Assembly: GCF_005233515.1 (NCBI RefSeq) | Contig: NZ_QFZZ01000007.1 | Coordinates: forward strand, 124,001 to 188,000 | Direction of reading: 5' to 3' | Origin: Pseudomonas sp. CFBP13508 | GTDB lineage: Bacteria > Pseudomonadota > Gammaproteobacteria > Pseudomonadales > Pseudomonadaceae | Length of the DNA stretch: 64,000 nt | Shown: positions 1 to 9,273 of the stretch, piece by piece | Position numbering within the stretch: the first letter of the stretch is position 1 | Layout of the letters: each line of letters starts with the position of its first letter | The notes under the pieces: model-generated | What the model was told of the DNA's origin: nothing | The model's database searches: none | The model's input: the letters and a program-made list of their open reading frames with translations, nothing else | Made by a program: the position numbers and the translations under genes

Positions 1-1
1 T

Positions 2-259
2 TATGACCAAGCAGCGGCGGCGCAGCATATTCGCCACGGCTACAACGGCGTGTCAGCCATGCCCGGTGATGAGCAGGCGTTCTGCGAAGCGGCGGCGTGG
101 TTGCTGGAGGAGGATGAGCGGTTGCGCTGTGTAAGGCTGAATGCGCGGCAGCATGGCAGTCGCCAGGGCTGGGCGGCAATTATCGAGCAGTTCGAGGGGT
201 ATTTGCGTGGGGCTTGTGTGGGTGAGCTGGTGGTGCCTGGGGCGCAGACACAACCTTAG
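2..259 (+). CDS. Glycosyltransferase, C-terminal end only (partial)
   Basis: This is an open frame that enters from the left edge and stops at TAG 257–259; the start lies outside the window. The visible 85 residues include HIRHGYNG followed by an acidic GDEQAF stretch and a helical tail. This pattern resembles the end of a GT-B fold, family-4-type glycosyltransferase, where a loop near the nucleotide-sugar site (…G.NG) precedes the terminal helix. An internal ATG at position 59 is unlikely to be the true start because reading is open upstream. The family call rests on a short tail, so donor and acceptor sugars cannot be given. A REP pair follows the gene. Confidence 0.6.
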   Translation, partial: YDQAAAAQHIRHGYNGVSAMPGDEQAFCEAAAWLLEEDERLRCVRLNARQHGSRQGWAAIIEQFEGYLRGACVGELVVPGAQTQP

Positions 260-280
260 ATTTTCGGCGACATAGAAACA

Positions 281-367
281 GCTTTCGCGAGCAGGCTCGC
301 TCCCACATGGGTACTGCATTCTTTCAGATGGAATGCGGTCGAAGGTGGGAGCGAGCCTGCTCGCGAA
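281..367. repeat. REP doublet (REPIN), family A
   Basis: Two inverted copies of a palindromic element with core GGGAGCGAGCCTGCTCGCGA face each other: 281–307 reads toward the core complement and 345–367 reads back. Between them is a smaller hairpin (GCATTC/GAATGC, 317–337). The doublet sits between the tail of the glycosyltransferase gene and the 3' end of the convergent reductase. The same element recurs at five other places in this window. Confidence 0.95.
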
Positions 368-386
368 TGGTTCGAACTGGCGCCGC

Positions 387-1490
387 TTAGACCAAGGTCA
401 TCAACGCCTCACGACTAAACGGAAGAATGTCCTGCTCCCGCCCTTCACGGACTTTCTGCGCCCAGTCCGGATCGACCAGCAGCGCGCGGCCCACTGCTAC
501 CAGGTCAAACTCTTCTTTGTTCAGACGCTCCAGCAGGTTTTCCAGGCTGGCCGGTTGCGCGACCTTGTCGGTGTTGACCATGAACTGCAGGAACTCGCCA
601 TCCAGGCCGACGCTGCCCACGGTGATGGTCGGTTTGCCGGTCAGCTTGCGGGTCCAGCCAGCAAGGTTCAGATCCGAACCGTCGAACTCCGGCTCCCAGA
701 AGCGTCGGGTCGAGCAGTGGAAAATGTCCACACCGGCGGCGGACAGCGGCTTAAGAAACTCGCCCAGCGCTTCGGGGGTTTGCACCAGACGCGCAGTGTA
801 ATCCTGCTGTTTCCATTGCGAAAAACGGAAGATGATCGGGAAGCCCTCACCGACAGCCGCGCGCACTGCTTGAATCAATTCGATGGCAAAACGCGAACGA
901 TTGGCCAGGCTGCCACCGTATTCGTCGGTGCGCTGGTTGCTGCCTTCCCAGAAGAACTGGTCGATCAGATAGCCGTGGGCGCCATGGATTTCCACACCGT
1001 CCATGCCGATGCTTTGCGCATCTTTGGCAGCCTGGGCAAATGCAGCGATCACGTCCTGGATGTCCTGCTTGGTCATGCCGTGAACCACGACCTGACCATC
1101 CTTGAGTTTTTCCGACGGACCGTAGCCCGGCACGCTGGCGTCCGGCTCGGTGCCAAGGCGACGTACGCTGCCGACATGCCACAGTTGCGGGACGATCTTG
1201 CCGCCCTCGGCGTGCACGGCGTCGACAACTTTTTTCCAGCCGGCCAGCGGCGCGTCACCGAAAAACTGCGGCACGTTTGGATAGCCATTGGACGCGATGT
1301 GGCCGACCGTGGTGCCTTCGGTGATGATCAAGCCAACCCCAGCGGCCGCGCGACGGCGATAGTACTCAATGACTTTGGAATTCGGCACGCCGCCCGGCGA
1401 GAACGAGCGGGTCATTGGCGCCATGACCACGCGGGTCGGCAGTTCGAGGGCACCGAGATGGAACGGTTTGAACAGGGCTTGAACAGGCAT
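387..1490 (-). CDS. NADH:flavin oxidoreductase, Old Yellow Enzyme family (alkene reductase)
   Basis: The 367-residue protein is a full-length (β/α)8 FMN flavoprotein of the OYE/NemA type, predicted to reduce activated C=C bonds of electrophiles such as N-ethylmaleimide or enones using NAD(P)H in the cytoplasm. Visible signatures are the N-terminal FMN-site motif MAPMTR (about residues 23–28), the substrate-activating pair His169/His172 in HGAHGYL with the proton-donating Tyr174, and EYGGSLANRSRF directly after. These residues match pentaerythritol tetranitrate reductase and 12-oxophytodienoate reductase relatives. It is a stand-alone gene with REP elements on both sides. The physiological substrate cannot be deduced from sequence. 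Confidence 0.93.
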   Translation of the reverse strand: MPVQALFKPFHLGALELPTRVVMAPMTRSFSPGGVPNSKVIEYYRRRAAAGVGLIITEGTTVGHIASNGYPNVPQFFGDAPLAGWKKVVDAVHAEGGKIVPQLWHVGSVRRLGTEPDASVPGYGPSEKLKDGQVVVHGMTKQDIQDVIAAFAQAAKDAQSIGMDGVEIHGAHGYLIDQFFWEGSNQRTDEYGGSLANRSRFAIELIQAVRAAVGEGFPIIFRFSQWKQQDYTARLVQTPEALGEFLKPLSAAGVDIFHCSTRRFWEPEFDGSDLNLAGWTRKLTGKPTITVGSVGLDGEFLQFMVNTDKVAQPASLENLLERLNKEEFDLVAVGRALLVDPDWAQKVREGREQDILPFSREALMTLV

Positions 1491-1596
1491 CGAGAGGCTC
1501 CATAGCGATCGATTTATGACGGCGATAATATGGAGAGCCGGAGCCTTTGAATAGCATTATTGATTTGGGTGATTAATGATTAAAAGATTGAAAAGC

Positions 1597-1673
1597 AAAG
1601 ATCGCAGCCTTCGGCAGCTCCTACAGAGGAAACACAAACCACCTGTAGGAGCTGCCGAAGGCTGCGATCTTTT
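1597..1673. repeat. REP doublet, family B
   Basis: Two inverted copies of an element with core GGAGCTGCCGAAGGCTGCGA lie at 1597–1626 and 1644–1673, separated by 17 bp, so the transcript could fold into a long stem. It lies between the 5' end of the flavin oxidoreductase gene and the 3' end of the glutathione peroxidase gene, and could serve as the latter's 3' boundary. Confidence 0.95.
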
Positions 1674-1684
1674 GATGCTGCTTG

Positions 1685-2167
1685 TCAGCTCAGCGCTTTT
1701 TCAATCGCATGCACGATGGTCGGATCATCCGGCGCCGTGCGCGGCGAGAACCGCGCCAGCACGCGGCCGTCCTTGCCGAGCAGAAACTTTTCGAAGTTCC
1801 AGGTGATGTCACCGGGAAACTCGGCGCCCTCGCCCGCCAGCAGGCGATACAACTGATGCCGCTCGTGGCCGTTGACTTCGAGCTTGCTCGACAACGGAAA
1901 GGTCACGCCATAGTTGAGGCTGCAGAACTCCTGGATTTCTTTCTCCGAGCCTGGCTCCTGACCGGCAAACTGGTTGCACGGCAGGCCCAGCACAGCAAAG
2001 CCTTTATCTTTGTATTGCTGGTAGAGGTTTTCCAGTGCCGCGTACTGAGGGGTCAAGCCGCATTTGGAGGCCACGTTGACCACCAGCACGACTTGGCCCT
2101 TGAACGGCGCCAGCGGTAGCTCCTGACCATCCAGGGCTGTCAACTTAAGGTCGTGAAAAGCACTCAT
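1685..2167 (-). CDS. Glutathione peroxidase (thiol type)
   Basis: This 160-residue protein reduces hydroperoxides with a thiol donor and belongs to the thioredoxin-fold GPx family. The peroxidatic cysteine is Cys36 in NVASKCGLTPQY, replacing selenocysteine. The other conserved family motifs are present: LGLPCNQFAGQEPG, which carries the Gln and a Cys that may act as the resolving residue, and TWNFEKFL, which carries the Trp and Asn of the active-site tetrad. Length is typical of bacterial BtuE/GPx proteins. Many members of this group use thioredoxin rather than glutathione; the sequence alone does not decide this. It has no signal peptide and is probably cytoplasmic. Confidence 0.95.
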   Translation of the reverse strand: MSAFHDLKLTALDGQELPLAPFKGQVVLVVNVASKCGLTPQYAALENLYQQYKDKGFAVLGLPCNQFAGQEPGSEKEIQEFCSLNYGVTFPLSSKLEVNGHERHQLYRLLAGEGAEFPGDITWNFEKFLLGKDGRVLARFSPRTAPDDPTIVHAIEKALS

Positions 2168-2239
2168 GCCGAACTCCAGGATTCTCGTGTTCTACTCGAA
2201 ACAGCCACTTGGCGAGGCCACCAAGGACAGCCGCGGACT

Positions 2240-2261
2240 AAAAAGGCGCCCACAGGCGCCT
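2240..2261 (-). terminator. Rho-independent terminator after slyD
   Basis: Read on the minus strand, an AGGCGCC…GGCGCCT stem with a very short loop is followed by TTTTT. It lies about 30 bp past the slyD stop codon and before the glutathione peroxidase gene. Confidence 0.75.
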
Positions 2262-2290
2262 CTCCAGTACTCGAAGCTTAGCGCAGAAAA

Positions 2291-2776
2291 TCAGTGGTGA
2301 TGGCCACCTTCGCCATGGACGTGACCATGAGCGATTTCTTCCTGGCTGGCGTCACGGATATCAACGATCTTCACTTCGAAGTTCAGGCGCTGACCGGCCA
2401 GAGGGTGGTTGCCATCAACGGTGACGTCGTCGCCGTCCAGATCGCGGATGGTGACGATCTGCATCTGGCCGTCCGGCGCCGAAGCGTGGAACTGCATGCC
2501 GACTTCCAGCTCGTCAACGCCTTCGAACATGCTGCGGCTCAGGGTGCTGACCAGTTCAGCGGCGTATTCACCGTAAGCGTCTTCCGGCTCAACGGCCACT
2601 TTCAGCTCGTCACCGACAGCTTTGCCTTCAAGGGCTTTTTCCAGGCCCGGGATGATGTTGCCTGCGCCTTGCAGGTAAACCAGCGGAGCGCCGCCGGCGG
2701 AGCTGTCGATGACCTCACCAGCGTCGTTGGTCAGGGTATAGTCGATGGAGACAGCCTTATTGGCGGCGATCAGCAT
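2291..2776 (-). CDS. slyD: FKBP-type peptidyl-prolyl isomerase SlyD
   Basis: The 161-residue protein is a cytoplasmic prolyl isomerase, chaperone and metal-binding protein. It shows the two-domain SlyD layout: an FKBP domain split by an insert-in-flap chaperone domain, with GAGNIIPGLEKALEGK (residues about 47–62) and the conserved LAGQRLNFEVKI near residue 125. The C-terminal tail is short and His-rich (HGHVHGEGGHHH), a nickel-binding feature, but much shorter than the E. coli tail. An upstream in-frame ATG at 2875 would add 33 unconserved residues. The start at 2776 is preferred because family members begin MLIAxxKAV and AAGG lies upstream at a workable distance. It is divergent from the DUF3565 gene. 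Confidence 0.93.
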   Translation of the reverse strand: MLIAANKAVSIDYTLTNDAGEVIDSSAGGAPLVYLQGAGNIIPGLEKALEGKAVGDELKVAVEPEDAYGEYAAELVSTLSRSMFEGVDELEVGMQFHASAPDGQMQIVTIRDLDGDDVTVDGNHPLAGQRLNFEVKIVDIRDASQEEIAHGHVHGEGGHHH

Positions 2777-3071
2777 GGGGCGAGACCTTTTGCATAAGAA
2801 TATAGAAAGGCCAAGTTTAGCGAAGCAATCGCGTGAAAGCGACCACAAGCCGGACAAACGGGTTTCGACCATCACCGGCTTCCATCAGGACGAAGACGGC
2901 CATTGGGTGGTCGAGCTTTCCTGTGGCCACACCCAGCACCTGCGCCACCAGCCGCCGTGGCAAACCCGCGCGTGGGTCCTGGATCCGGCGCAACGTATTG
3001 AAAAAACAGGTCAACCCTTTGCCTGCGGTTGGTGTGCACAAGGCTCGGTTAGCGATAACCTTGGCGACTGA
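2775..3071 (+). CDS. DUF3565 family small protein, putative metal-binding
   Basis: The roughly 98-residue protein carries the DUF3565 core: ITGFHQDEDGHWVVELSCGHTQHLRHQPPWQ followed by a CGWC pair. The spaced SCGH and CxxC residues look like a zinc site, but no function is established. The coordinates use the ATG at 2775, which overlaps the divergent slyD start codon. A TTG at 2790, preceded by GGGGCGAG, is an alternative and would give 93 residues. Only residues from about 30 onward look conserved, so the start is uncertain while the gene itself is convincing. It ends about 50 bp before pta. Confidence 0.75.
   Translation: MGRDLLHKNIERPSLAKQSRESDHKPDKRVSTITGFHQDEDGHWVVELSCGHTQHLRHQPPWQTRAWVLDPAQRIEKTGQPFACGWCAQGSVSDNLGD
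2799..2828 (-). promoter_or_regulatory. Candidate sigma-70 promoter of slyD
   Basis: On the minus strand TTGCTT (2828–2823) and TATATT (2804–2799) are separated by 18 bp, placing the start of transcription about 15–20 bp before the slyD ATG. The element lies inside the N-terminal coding part of the divergent DUF3565 gene. It was found by eye and is only a partial consensus match. Confidence 0.4.
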
Positions 3072-3122
3072 ATTTCGGTAGTCGGCCAGACATAGGCTGA
3101 CACCCTTGCATAGAGAATTCCC

Positions 3123-5222
3123 ATGCAAACTTTTTTTATCGCCCCCACCGATTTTGGCGTGGGTCTGACCTCCATCAGCCTCGGGCTGGTGCGCACGCTT
3201 GAACGCGCCGGCCTCAAAGTCGGCTTCTTCAAACCGATCGCCCAGCCGCACCCGGGCGACACCGGCCCTGAACGATCCACCGAACTGGTGGCGCGCACCC
3301 ACGGCCTGAAACCGCCGCAGCCGTTAGGCCTGGCGCACGTTGAACGCATGCTCGGCGACGGTCAGCTCGACGAACTGCTCGAAGAAATCATCGCCCTGTA
3401 TCAGCAAGCGGCCGTCGGCAAAGACGTGCTGGTGGTCGAAGGCATGGTGCCGACCCGCAGCGCCAGTTACGCGGCGCGGGTCAACCTGCACTTGGCCAAG
3501 AGCATCGATGCCGAGGTCATTCTGGTCTCTGCGCCGGAAAACGAAGTGCTCGCCGAGCTGTCCGGCCGCGTCGAGTTGCAGGCACAAATGTTCGGCGGCC
3601 CGAAAGATCCGAAAGTCCTCGGCGTGATCCTCAACAAGGTCAAGACCGACGAAAGCATGGACGCCTTCGCCACGCGTCTGAAGGAACATTCGCCGTTGCT
3701 GCGCAGCGGTGATTTCCGCTTGCTTGGCTGCATCCCGTTTCAGCCGGAACTCAACGCGCCGCGCACCCGCGACGTCGCCGACCTGATGGGCGCGCAAGTA
3801 CTCAACGCGGGCGACTACGAAACCCGGCGCATGAGCAAAATCATCATTTGCGCACGAACCATGCGCAACACTGTCGAGCTGCTCAAGCCCGGCGTGCTGG
3901 TGGTAACGCCGGGCGATCGCGACGACATCATCCTCGCTGTCAGCCTTGCGGCGATCAACGGTGTGCCGCTGGCCGGCCTGCTGCTGACCAGCGACACCCT
4001 GCCCGACCCGCGCATCATGGACCTGTGCCGGGGCGCGTTGCAGGCCGGTCTGCCGGTGTTGTCGGTAAGCACCGGCTCGTACGACACCGCCAATCTGCTC
4101 AATGGCCTGAACAAGGAAATTCCGATCGATGACCGCGAGCGCGCGGAGATCATCACCGATTTCGTCGCCAGCCACCTCGACGCCAACTGGCTGCACCAGC
4201 GCTGCGGCACGCCTCGGGAGATGCGCCTGTCGCCGGCGGTGTTCCGCTACCAATTGATCCAGCGCGCGCAAGCGGCGAACAAGCGCATCGTGTTGCCCGA
4301 AGGCAGCGAGCCGTTCACCGTGCAAGCGGCGGCGATCTGTCAGGAACGCGGGATCGCCCGCTGCGTATTGCTGGCCAAACCCGAAGACGTAGAAGCGGTC
4401 GCCCGTGCCCAAGGCATCGTGCTGCCGCCGGGTCTGGAAATCCTTGACCCGGACCAGATCCGCGAGCGTTACGTCGAGCCGATGGTCGCCCTGCGCAAGA
4501 GCAAAAGCCTCAACGCACCGATGGCCGAGCAACAACTGGAAGACACTGTGGTGATCGGCACCATGATGCTTGCGCTGGACGAGGTCGACGGCCTGGTCTC
4601 AGGCGTGATCAACACCACCGCCAACACCATCCGCCCGGCCCTGCAACTGATCAAGACCGCACCGGGCTGCACGCTGGTGTCGTCGGTGTTCTTCATGCTC
4701 TTCCCGGAAGAAGTGCTGGTCTACGGCGACTGCGTGATGAACCCGCACCCGAGCGCCGCAGAACTGGCAGAGATCGCCCTGCAAAGCGCCGACTCGGCGG
4801 CCGCATTCGGTATCACTCCACGGGTGGCGATGATCAGCTATTCCAGCGGGGAATCGGCGCGCGGTGAAGAAGTCGAGAAAGTCCGCGAGGCAACTCTGCT
4901 CGCCCATGAGCAACAAAATTCGCTGTTGATCGACGGCCCGTTGCAATACGACGCTGCCGCCAACGCCGACGTGGCGCGGCAACTGGCGCCGAACAGTCAG
5001 GTCGCCGGGCGCGCCACGGTGTTTGTGTTCCCCGATCTGAACACCGGCAACACTACGCACAAAGCCGTGCAGCGCAGCGCTGATTGCGTCAGCCTCGGGC
5101 CGATGCTGCAAGGCCTGCGCAAACCGGTGAACGACCTGCCGCGCGGTGCGCAAGTCGATGACATCGTCTACACCATCGCGCTCACTGCGATTCAAGCCGC
5201 CAACCGACCTATGGATGTGTAA
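3123..5222 (+). CDS. pta: Phosphate acetyltransferase
   Basis: The enzyme interconverts acetyl-CoA and acetyl phosphate, feeding the acetate-overflow pathway and acetyl-phosphate signalling. At 699 residues it is the long Pta form. An N-terminal P-loop-like DRTGG-containing regulatory region comes first (opening QTFFIAPTDFGVGLTS). The catalytic PTA_PTB domain follows from about residue 375 (IVLPEGSEPFTVQAA) to the end, with DGPLQYDAA and FPDLNTGNTTHKAVQRSA as substrate-binding motifs. The start follows a GAATTCCC leader; the opening matches the family. No ackA is adjacent in this window. The stop codon abuts the ATG of the acyltransferase, suggesting co-transcription. Confidence 0.97.
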   Translation: MQTFFIAPTDFGVGLTSISLGLVRTLERAGLKVGFFKPIAQPHPGDTGPERSTELVARTHGLKPPQPLGLAHVERMLGDGQLDELLEEIIALYQQAAVGKDVLVVEGMVPTRSASYAARVNLHLAKSIDAEVILVSAPENEVLAELSGRVELQAQMFGGPKDPKVLGVILNKVKTDESMDAFATRLKEHSPLLRSGDFRLLGCIPFQPELNAPRTRDVADLMGAQVLNAGDYETRRMSKIIICARTMRNTVELLKPGVLVVTPGDRDDIILAVSLAAINGVPLAGLLLTSDTLPDPRIMDLCRGALQAGLPVLSVSTGSYDTANLLNGLNKEIPIDDRERAEIITDFVASHLDANWLHQRCGTPREMRLSPAVFRYQLIQRAQAANKRIVLPEGSEPFTVQAAAICQERGIARCVLLAKPEDVEAVARAQGIVLPPGLEILDPDQIRERYVEPMVALRKSKSLNAPMAEQQLEDTVVIGTMMLALDEVDGLVSGVINTTANTIRPALQLIKTAPGCTLVSSVFFMLFPEEVLVYGDCVMNPHPSAAELAEIALQSADSAAAFGITPRVAMISYSSGESARGEEVEKVREATLLAHEQQNSLLIDGPLQYDAAANADVARQLAPNSQVAGRATVFVFPDLNTGNTTHKAVQRSADCVSLGPMLQGLRKPVNDLPRGAQVDDIVYTIALTAIQAANRPMDV

Positions 5223-6128
5223 ATGCTGGACTTTCTCCCTGCACCGTTGCGCGGCGTGATCGCCTCGCTGCTGTTGGCGCTCAATACGATTCTGCTGTGC
5301 TCGTTCCTGTTCTGCGTGGCGCTGGTCAAGGCCCTGCCGTTTGCCTTTACCCAGCGCATCGCTGGTTGGCTGATGAGCCACACCCATGAGGCGTGGATCA
5401 GCAACAACAAAGGCTGGATGAATCTGGTACGGCGCACCCGCTGGCACGTCAGCGGCCTGCAAGGCCTCGACTATCAGCACTCGTACCTGATCACCAGCAA
5501 CCACCAGAGCTGGGTGGATATTCTGGTGCTGCAATACGTGCTCAACCGCAAGATTCAACCGCTGAAGTTTTTCCTCAAGCAGGAGCTGATCTGGGTGCCG
5601 GTGATTGGCCTGGCCTGGTGGGCGCTGGGCTTTCCGTTCATGAAGCGCTACTCCAAGGCGTACCTGGAAAAACACCCGGAGAAGAAAGGCAAGGACCTGG
5701 AAACCACGCGCAAGACCTGTGCGAAATTCCGGCATAACCCGGTGGGAATTTTCAACTTCGTCGAAGGCACACGCTTCACCGAAGGCAAGCATGCGCAGCA
5801 GCAGTCACCGTTCAAGTACCTGCTCAAGCCCAAGGCCGGCGGGATCGCCTTTGTGCTCGATGCGATGGGCGAACAGCTGGAGTCGATCGTCAACGTGACC
5901 ATCCACTACCCGGCCGGACGTCCGGGGTTCTGGGACTTGCTCTGCGGCAATGTGCGCGATGTGGTGGTGCATTTTGAAGAAATCAAAATCCCGCCGGCCT
6001 TCATCGGCAAGAACTACGACCAGGACGGCGAGTATCGATTGCAGTTCCAGGGCTGGATCAATCAGCTGTGGCTGGACAAAGATGCGTTGCTGGAGCAGAT
6101 GCACCGCGAATATCCAACCAAACACTAA
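5223..6128 (+). CDS. 1-acyl-glycerol-3-phosphate acyltransferase-like protein (PlsC family)
   Basis: The 301-residue inner-membrane protein is a lysophospholipid acyltransferase-type enzyme, closest in layout to E. coli YihG. A hydrophobic N-terminal anchor (about residues 10–40) precedes the catalytic HX4D motif NHQSWVD (about residues 92–98), and the acceptor-binding FVEGTRF motif follows at about residue 180. These place it among enzymes that acylate the sn-2 position of lysophosphatidate or lysophospholipids; the exact acceptor is unknown. The ATG immediately follows the pta stop codon. A REP doublet and a bidirectional terminator close the unit. Confidence 0.9.
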   Translation: MLDFLPAPLRGVIASLLLALNTILLCSFLFCVALVKALPFAFTQRIAGWLMSHTHEAWISNNKGWMNLVRRTRWHVSGLQGLDYQHSYLITSNHQSWVDILVLQYVLNRKIQPLKFFLKQELIWVPVIGLAWWALGFPFMKRYSKAYLEKHPEKKGKDLETTRKTCAKFRHNPVGIFNFVEGTRFTEGKHAQQQSPFKYLLKPKAGGIAFVLDAMGEQLESIVNVTIHYPAGRPGFWDLLCGNVRDVVVHFEEIKIPPAFIGKNYDQDGEYRLQFQGWINQLWLDKDALLEQMHREYPTKH

Positions 6129-6133
6129 CCCCC

Positions 6134-6224
6134 TGTGGGAGCGAGCCTGCTCGCGAAAGCGGTGGATCAGCTTGCAAAGATGTTGAATGAGATAACGCTT
6201 TCGCGAGCAGGCTCGCTCCCACAG
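6134..6224. repeat. REP doublet (REPIN), family A
   Basis: Inverted copies of the GGGAGCGAGCCTGCTCGCGA element lie at 6134–6162 and 6196–6224 in the space between convergent genes. It is followed closely by a rho-independent terminator. Confidence 0.95.
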
Positions 6225-6246
6225 TTTTGATCGCCGTATGCCCGAA

Positions 6247-6287
6247 TAAAAAAGCCCGCCGATGATTGCTCATCGGCGGGCTTTTTA
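6247..6287. terminator. Bidirectional rho-independent terminator
   Basis: A perfect 12-bp stem (GCCCGCCGATGA/TCATCGGCGGGC) with a TTGC loop is flanked by A6 on the left and T5 on the right, so it can terminate the acyltransferase transcript on the plus strand and cysNC on the minus strand. Confidence 0.93.
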
Positions 6288-6301
6288 TTTGTCGCTAACG
6301 C

Positions 6302-8200
6302 TTAAATCGCGCCACGCTGACGCAACAGCTCCAGCACTTGCTTGACGCTTTCTTCCAGGCTCAGCGACTGCGTGTCGATCACCAGGTCGGCATTGAGCGG
6401 CACGTCGTACGGGAAGGATTCGCCGGGAATGTTGTCGCCGCCAGCGGCGTAGAGACCTTGCGGATCACGCTCGGCGCACACGGTCGGCGAGGCCTGCACA
6501 TAGACCGTCAGCAAGCGATCCTTGCCGATCAGTTCCTTGGCCTGCTCGCGACCTTCGGCACTCGGCGCAACGAACGCGGCCAGGGTCAGCAGCCCCGCTT
6601 CGTTGAACTGACGCGCCACGTGGGCGGCTCGACGCCAGTTCTCGGTACGCCCGGCGCGATCCTGTGGCAGACCTTTGTTCAAGTCATGACGCAGGTTCTG
6701 GCCATCCAGTACAAACACCGCGCGGCCCATGTCGAACAGCTTGCGCTCGACCGCGTATGCCAGGGTGCTTTTGCCCGCGCCCGACAGGCCGCTGAACAGC
6801 ACGGTGGCCGGTTGCTGGCCGAAGCGCTGGGCACGCTCTTCAGTCGCCACGTGCGCCAGTTTGCCGTGGTGGGTGGCAGTGCCGTGCGCTACAGGCTGAG
6901 CGACGATCATGCCAGCGCCAACGGTGCCATTGGTCAGGCGATCGATAACGATGAACGCGCCGGTGGTGCGGTTGCTTTCGTAACCGTCGAGGGCGATCGG
7001 CGCGTCGAGCGCGATCTTCACCTTGCCGATTTCGTTGAGCTGCAACGCGCTCGCCGGGCCTTCTTCCAGAGTGTTGACGTCGACCTTGTTGACGATGCTG
7101 GCGATCGAGCCCGGCACGTAACTGGTGGCGCGTTTGATGTCATATTTCTTGCCCGGCAGCATCGGCTCTTCAGCCATCCACACCAGCATCGCTTCAAAGC
7201 TGTCGGTGACCGGCGGCACGTTGTCGGCATGCACCAACAGGTCGCCACGGGAGATGTCGATTTCGTCTTCCATGGTCAGCGTTACCGCCTGACCTGGGCC
7301 TGCGTGTTCCAGTTCACCTTCAAAAGTGACGATGGACTTCACCCGGCTGCTCTTGCCCGACGGCAGCACCACGACTTCGTCGCCCTTGTGCACGATGCCG
7401 CTGGCCAGGGTGCCGGCGAAACCACGGAAGTTCAGGTTCGGACGGTTGACGTACTGCACCGGGAAACGCAGATCGGTGAAGTTGCGGTCGCCCGCCACTT
7501 CCACAGTCTCGAGGATTTCCATCAGCGACTGGCCTTTGTACCACGGCGAGCGCTCGGACTTGTTCACCACGTTGTCGCCTTTAAGGGCAGACATCGGCAC
7601 GAAGTGCATGCTGGTCGGCTTCATCTTCAAGCCTTCGGCGAACTTCAGGTAGTCGGCCTTGATCGACTCGAACACGCCTTCGTCAAAGTCCTTCAAGTCC
7701 ATCTTGTTGATGGCGACGACGATGTGTTTGATACCCAGCAGGGAGGCGATGAAGCTGTGGCGACGGGTCTGGGTCTGCACGCCGTAACGGGCGTCGACCA
7801 GAATGATCGCCAGGTCACAGGTGGACGCACCGGTGGCCATGTTGCGGGTGTACTGCTCATGGCCGGGGGTGTCGGCGATGATGAATTTGCGCTTGGCAGT
7901 GGAGAAATAGCGGTAAGCGACATCAATGGTGATGCCCTGCTCACGCTCGGCCTGCAGACCGTCGACCAGCAATGCCAAGTCGATGTCGTCACCGGTGGTG
8001 CCGACTTTCTTTGAATCGCGGGTGATTGCTTCAAGGTGATCTTCGTAGATCATCTTCGAGTCGTGCAGCAGGCGCCCGATCAGGGTGCTCTTGCCGTCAT
8101 CGACGTTACCGCAGGTCAAAAAGCGCAGCAGCTCTTTACGTTCGTGCTGGCCCAGGTAGGCGAGGATGTCCTCGCTGATCAAATCAGAAACATGCGACAT
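6302..8200 (-). CDS. cysNC: Bifunctional sulfate adenylyltransferase subunit 1 / adenylylsulfate kinase
   Basis: This 632-residue fusion carries out two steps of sulfate activation in the cytoplasm. The N-terminal CysN GTPase drives APS formation with CysD, and the C-terminal CysC kinase converts APS to PAPS. GTPase motifs are GNVDDGKST (residues 31–39), DTPGHEQY (about 112) and NKMD. The kinase P-loop GLSGAGKST starts near residue 470 and is followed by [11 protein letters not shown]. The fused arrangement is the usual Pseudomonas one, in contrast to the separate E. coli genes. The start lies 9 bp after the cysD stop, so the two are an operon. Control by CysB and sulfur limitation is expected from the family, but no operator was identified. 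Confidence 0.97.
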   Translation of the reverse strand: MSHVSDLISEDILAYLGQHERKELLRFLTCGNVDDGKSTLIGRLLHDSKMIYEDHLEAITRDSKKVGTTGDDIDLALLVDGLQAEREQGITIDVAYRYFSTAKRKFIIADTPGHEQYTRNMATGASTCDLAIILVDARYGVQTQTRRHSFIASLLGIKHIVVAINKMDLKDFDEGVFESIKADYLKFAEGLKMKPTSMHFVPMSALKGDNVVNKSERSPWYKGQSLMEILETVEVAGDRNFTDLRFPVQYVNRPNLNFRGFAGTLASGIVHKGDEVVVLPSGKSSRVKSIVTFEGELEHAGPGQAVTLTMEDEIDISRGDLLVHADNVPPVTDSFEAMLVWMAEEPMLPGKKYDIKRATSYVPGSIASIVNKVDVNTLEEGPASALQLNEIGKVKIALDAPIALDGYESNRTTGAFIVIDRLTNGTVGAGMIVAQPVAHGTATHHGKLAHVATEERAQRFGQQPATVLFSGLSGAGKSTLAYAVERKLFDMGRAVFVLDGQNLRHDLNKGLPQDRAGRTENWRRAAHVARQFNEAGLLTLAAFVAPSAEGREQAKELIGKDRLLTVYVQASPTVCAERDPQGLYAAGGDNIPGESFPYDVPLNADLVIDTQSLSLEESVKQVLELLRQRGAI

Positions 8201-8209
8201 GACAGCCCC

Positions 8210-9127
8210 TTAGAAATAGCCTTGACGTTTTTTGTCTTCCATCGAGCCTGCGCCATCGTGGTCGATGACCCGGCCCTGGCGCTCGGAAGTTCGCGTCAGG
8301 AGCATTTCCTGAATGATGTCCGTCAGGCTTTCGGCCTCGGACTCCACCGCGCCCGTCAACGGGTAGCAGCCAAGGGTGCGGAACCGCACTTTCTTTTTCA
8401 CGATGCGCGCTTTGTCTTCATCGGACAGGTGCTCGAGGATGCGCTCGTCGTCGATCATGATCAGCGTGCCGTTCTTCTCGATCACTTCGCGTTCGGCGGC
8501 GAAGTACAGCGGCACAATCGGGATGCCTTCGAGGTAGATGTACTGCCAGATGTCCAGTTCGGTCCAGTTCGACAACGGGAACACACGAATGGATTCGCCC
8601 TTGTTGACCTTGCCGTTGTAGACGTTCCACAGCTCCGGACGCTGGTTTTTCGGGTCCCAGCGGTGCTTGCTGTCGCGGAACGAGTACACGCGCTCTTTGG
8701 CGCGGGATTTCTCTTCATCGCGACGGGCGCCGCCGAACGCTGCGTCGAAACCATGCTTGTCGAGTGCCTGTTTCAGGCCTTCGGTTTTCATGATGTCGGT
8801 GTGTTTGGCACTGCCGTGGGTGAACGGGTTGATGTTCTGCGCCACGCCATCGGGGTTGATGTGGGTGATCAGGTCCAGGCCCAAGTCTTCGACCATCTTG
8901 TCGCGGAACTTGTACATTTCCTGGAATTTCCAGCGGGTGTCGACGTGCATCACCGGAAACGGCAGTTTGCCCGGGAAGAACGCCTTGCGTGCCAGGTGCA
9001 GCATCACGGCGGAGTCTTTACCGATGGAGTACAGCATCACCGGGTTATCGAACTCGGCGGCCACCTCGCGGATGATGTGGATGCTTTCCGCCTCCAGCTG
9101 TTTCAGATGCGTCAGTTTGTCGACCAT
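8210..9127 (-). CDS. cysD: Sulfate adenylyltransferase subunit 2
   Basis: The 305-residue ATP-PPi-lyase-type subunit makes APS from ATP and sulfate in complex with the CysN part of CysNC. The PP-loop signature is visible as [18 protein letters not shown] (about residues 33–50), and the family motif [12 protein letters not shown] lies near residue 140. Length is standard. It is the first gene of the cysD–cysNC unit; upstream lie a short leader and a REP doublet. Confidence 0.97.
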   Translation of the reverse strand: MVDKLTHLKQLEAESIHIIREVAAEFDNPVMLYSIGKDSAVMLHLARKAFFPGKLPFPVMHVDTRWKFQEMYKFRDKMVEDLGLDLITHINPDGVAQNINPFTHGSAKHTDIMKTEGLKQALDKHGFDAAFGGARRDEEKSRAKERVYSFRDSKHRWDPKNQRPELWNVYNGKVNKGESIRVFPLSNWTELDIWQYIYLEGIPIVPLYFAAEREVIEKNGTLIMIDDERILEHLSDEDKARIVKKKVRFRTLGCYPLTGAVESEAESLTDIIQEMLLTRTSERQGRVIDHDGAGSMEDKKRQGYF

Positions 9128-9273
9128 GGCTACTCACGAAAGCTTTCTTATGAACGGCCAGCGGGCCGTGTTCGAGCGAGGAATCCTAGCACAGCGACCT
9201 CTTCTAATCAGGACGCCAACTAGATCGAAAGGGTATATGAATATGCCCACCAGTTCGGCCCGTCAGGGCCGAA

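Noticed and set aside
281-367. CRISPR-like pattern from repeated GC-rich palindromes
   Set aside because: Copies come as inverted pairs scattered across the window, without regular spacers or cas genes; they are REP elements.
6338-8014. 558-codon plus-strand frame opposite cysNC
   Set aside because: Same reasoning: it is a mirror of a strongly conserved gene.
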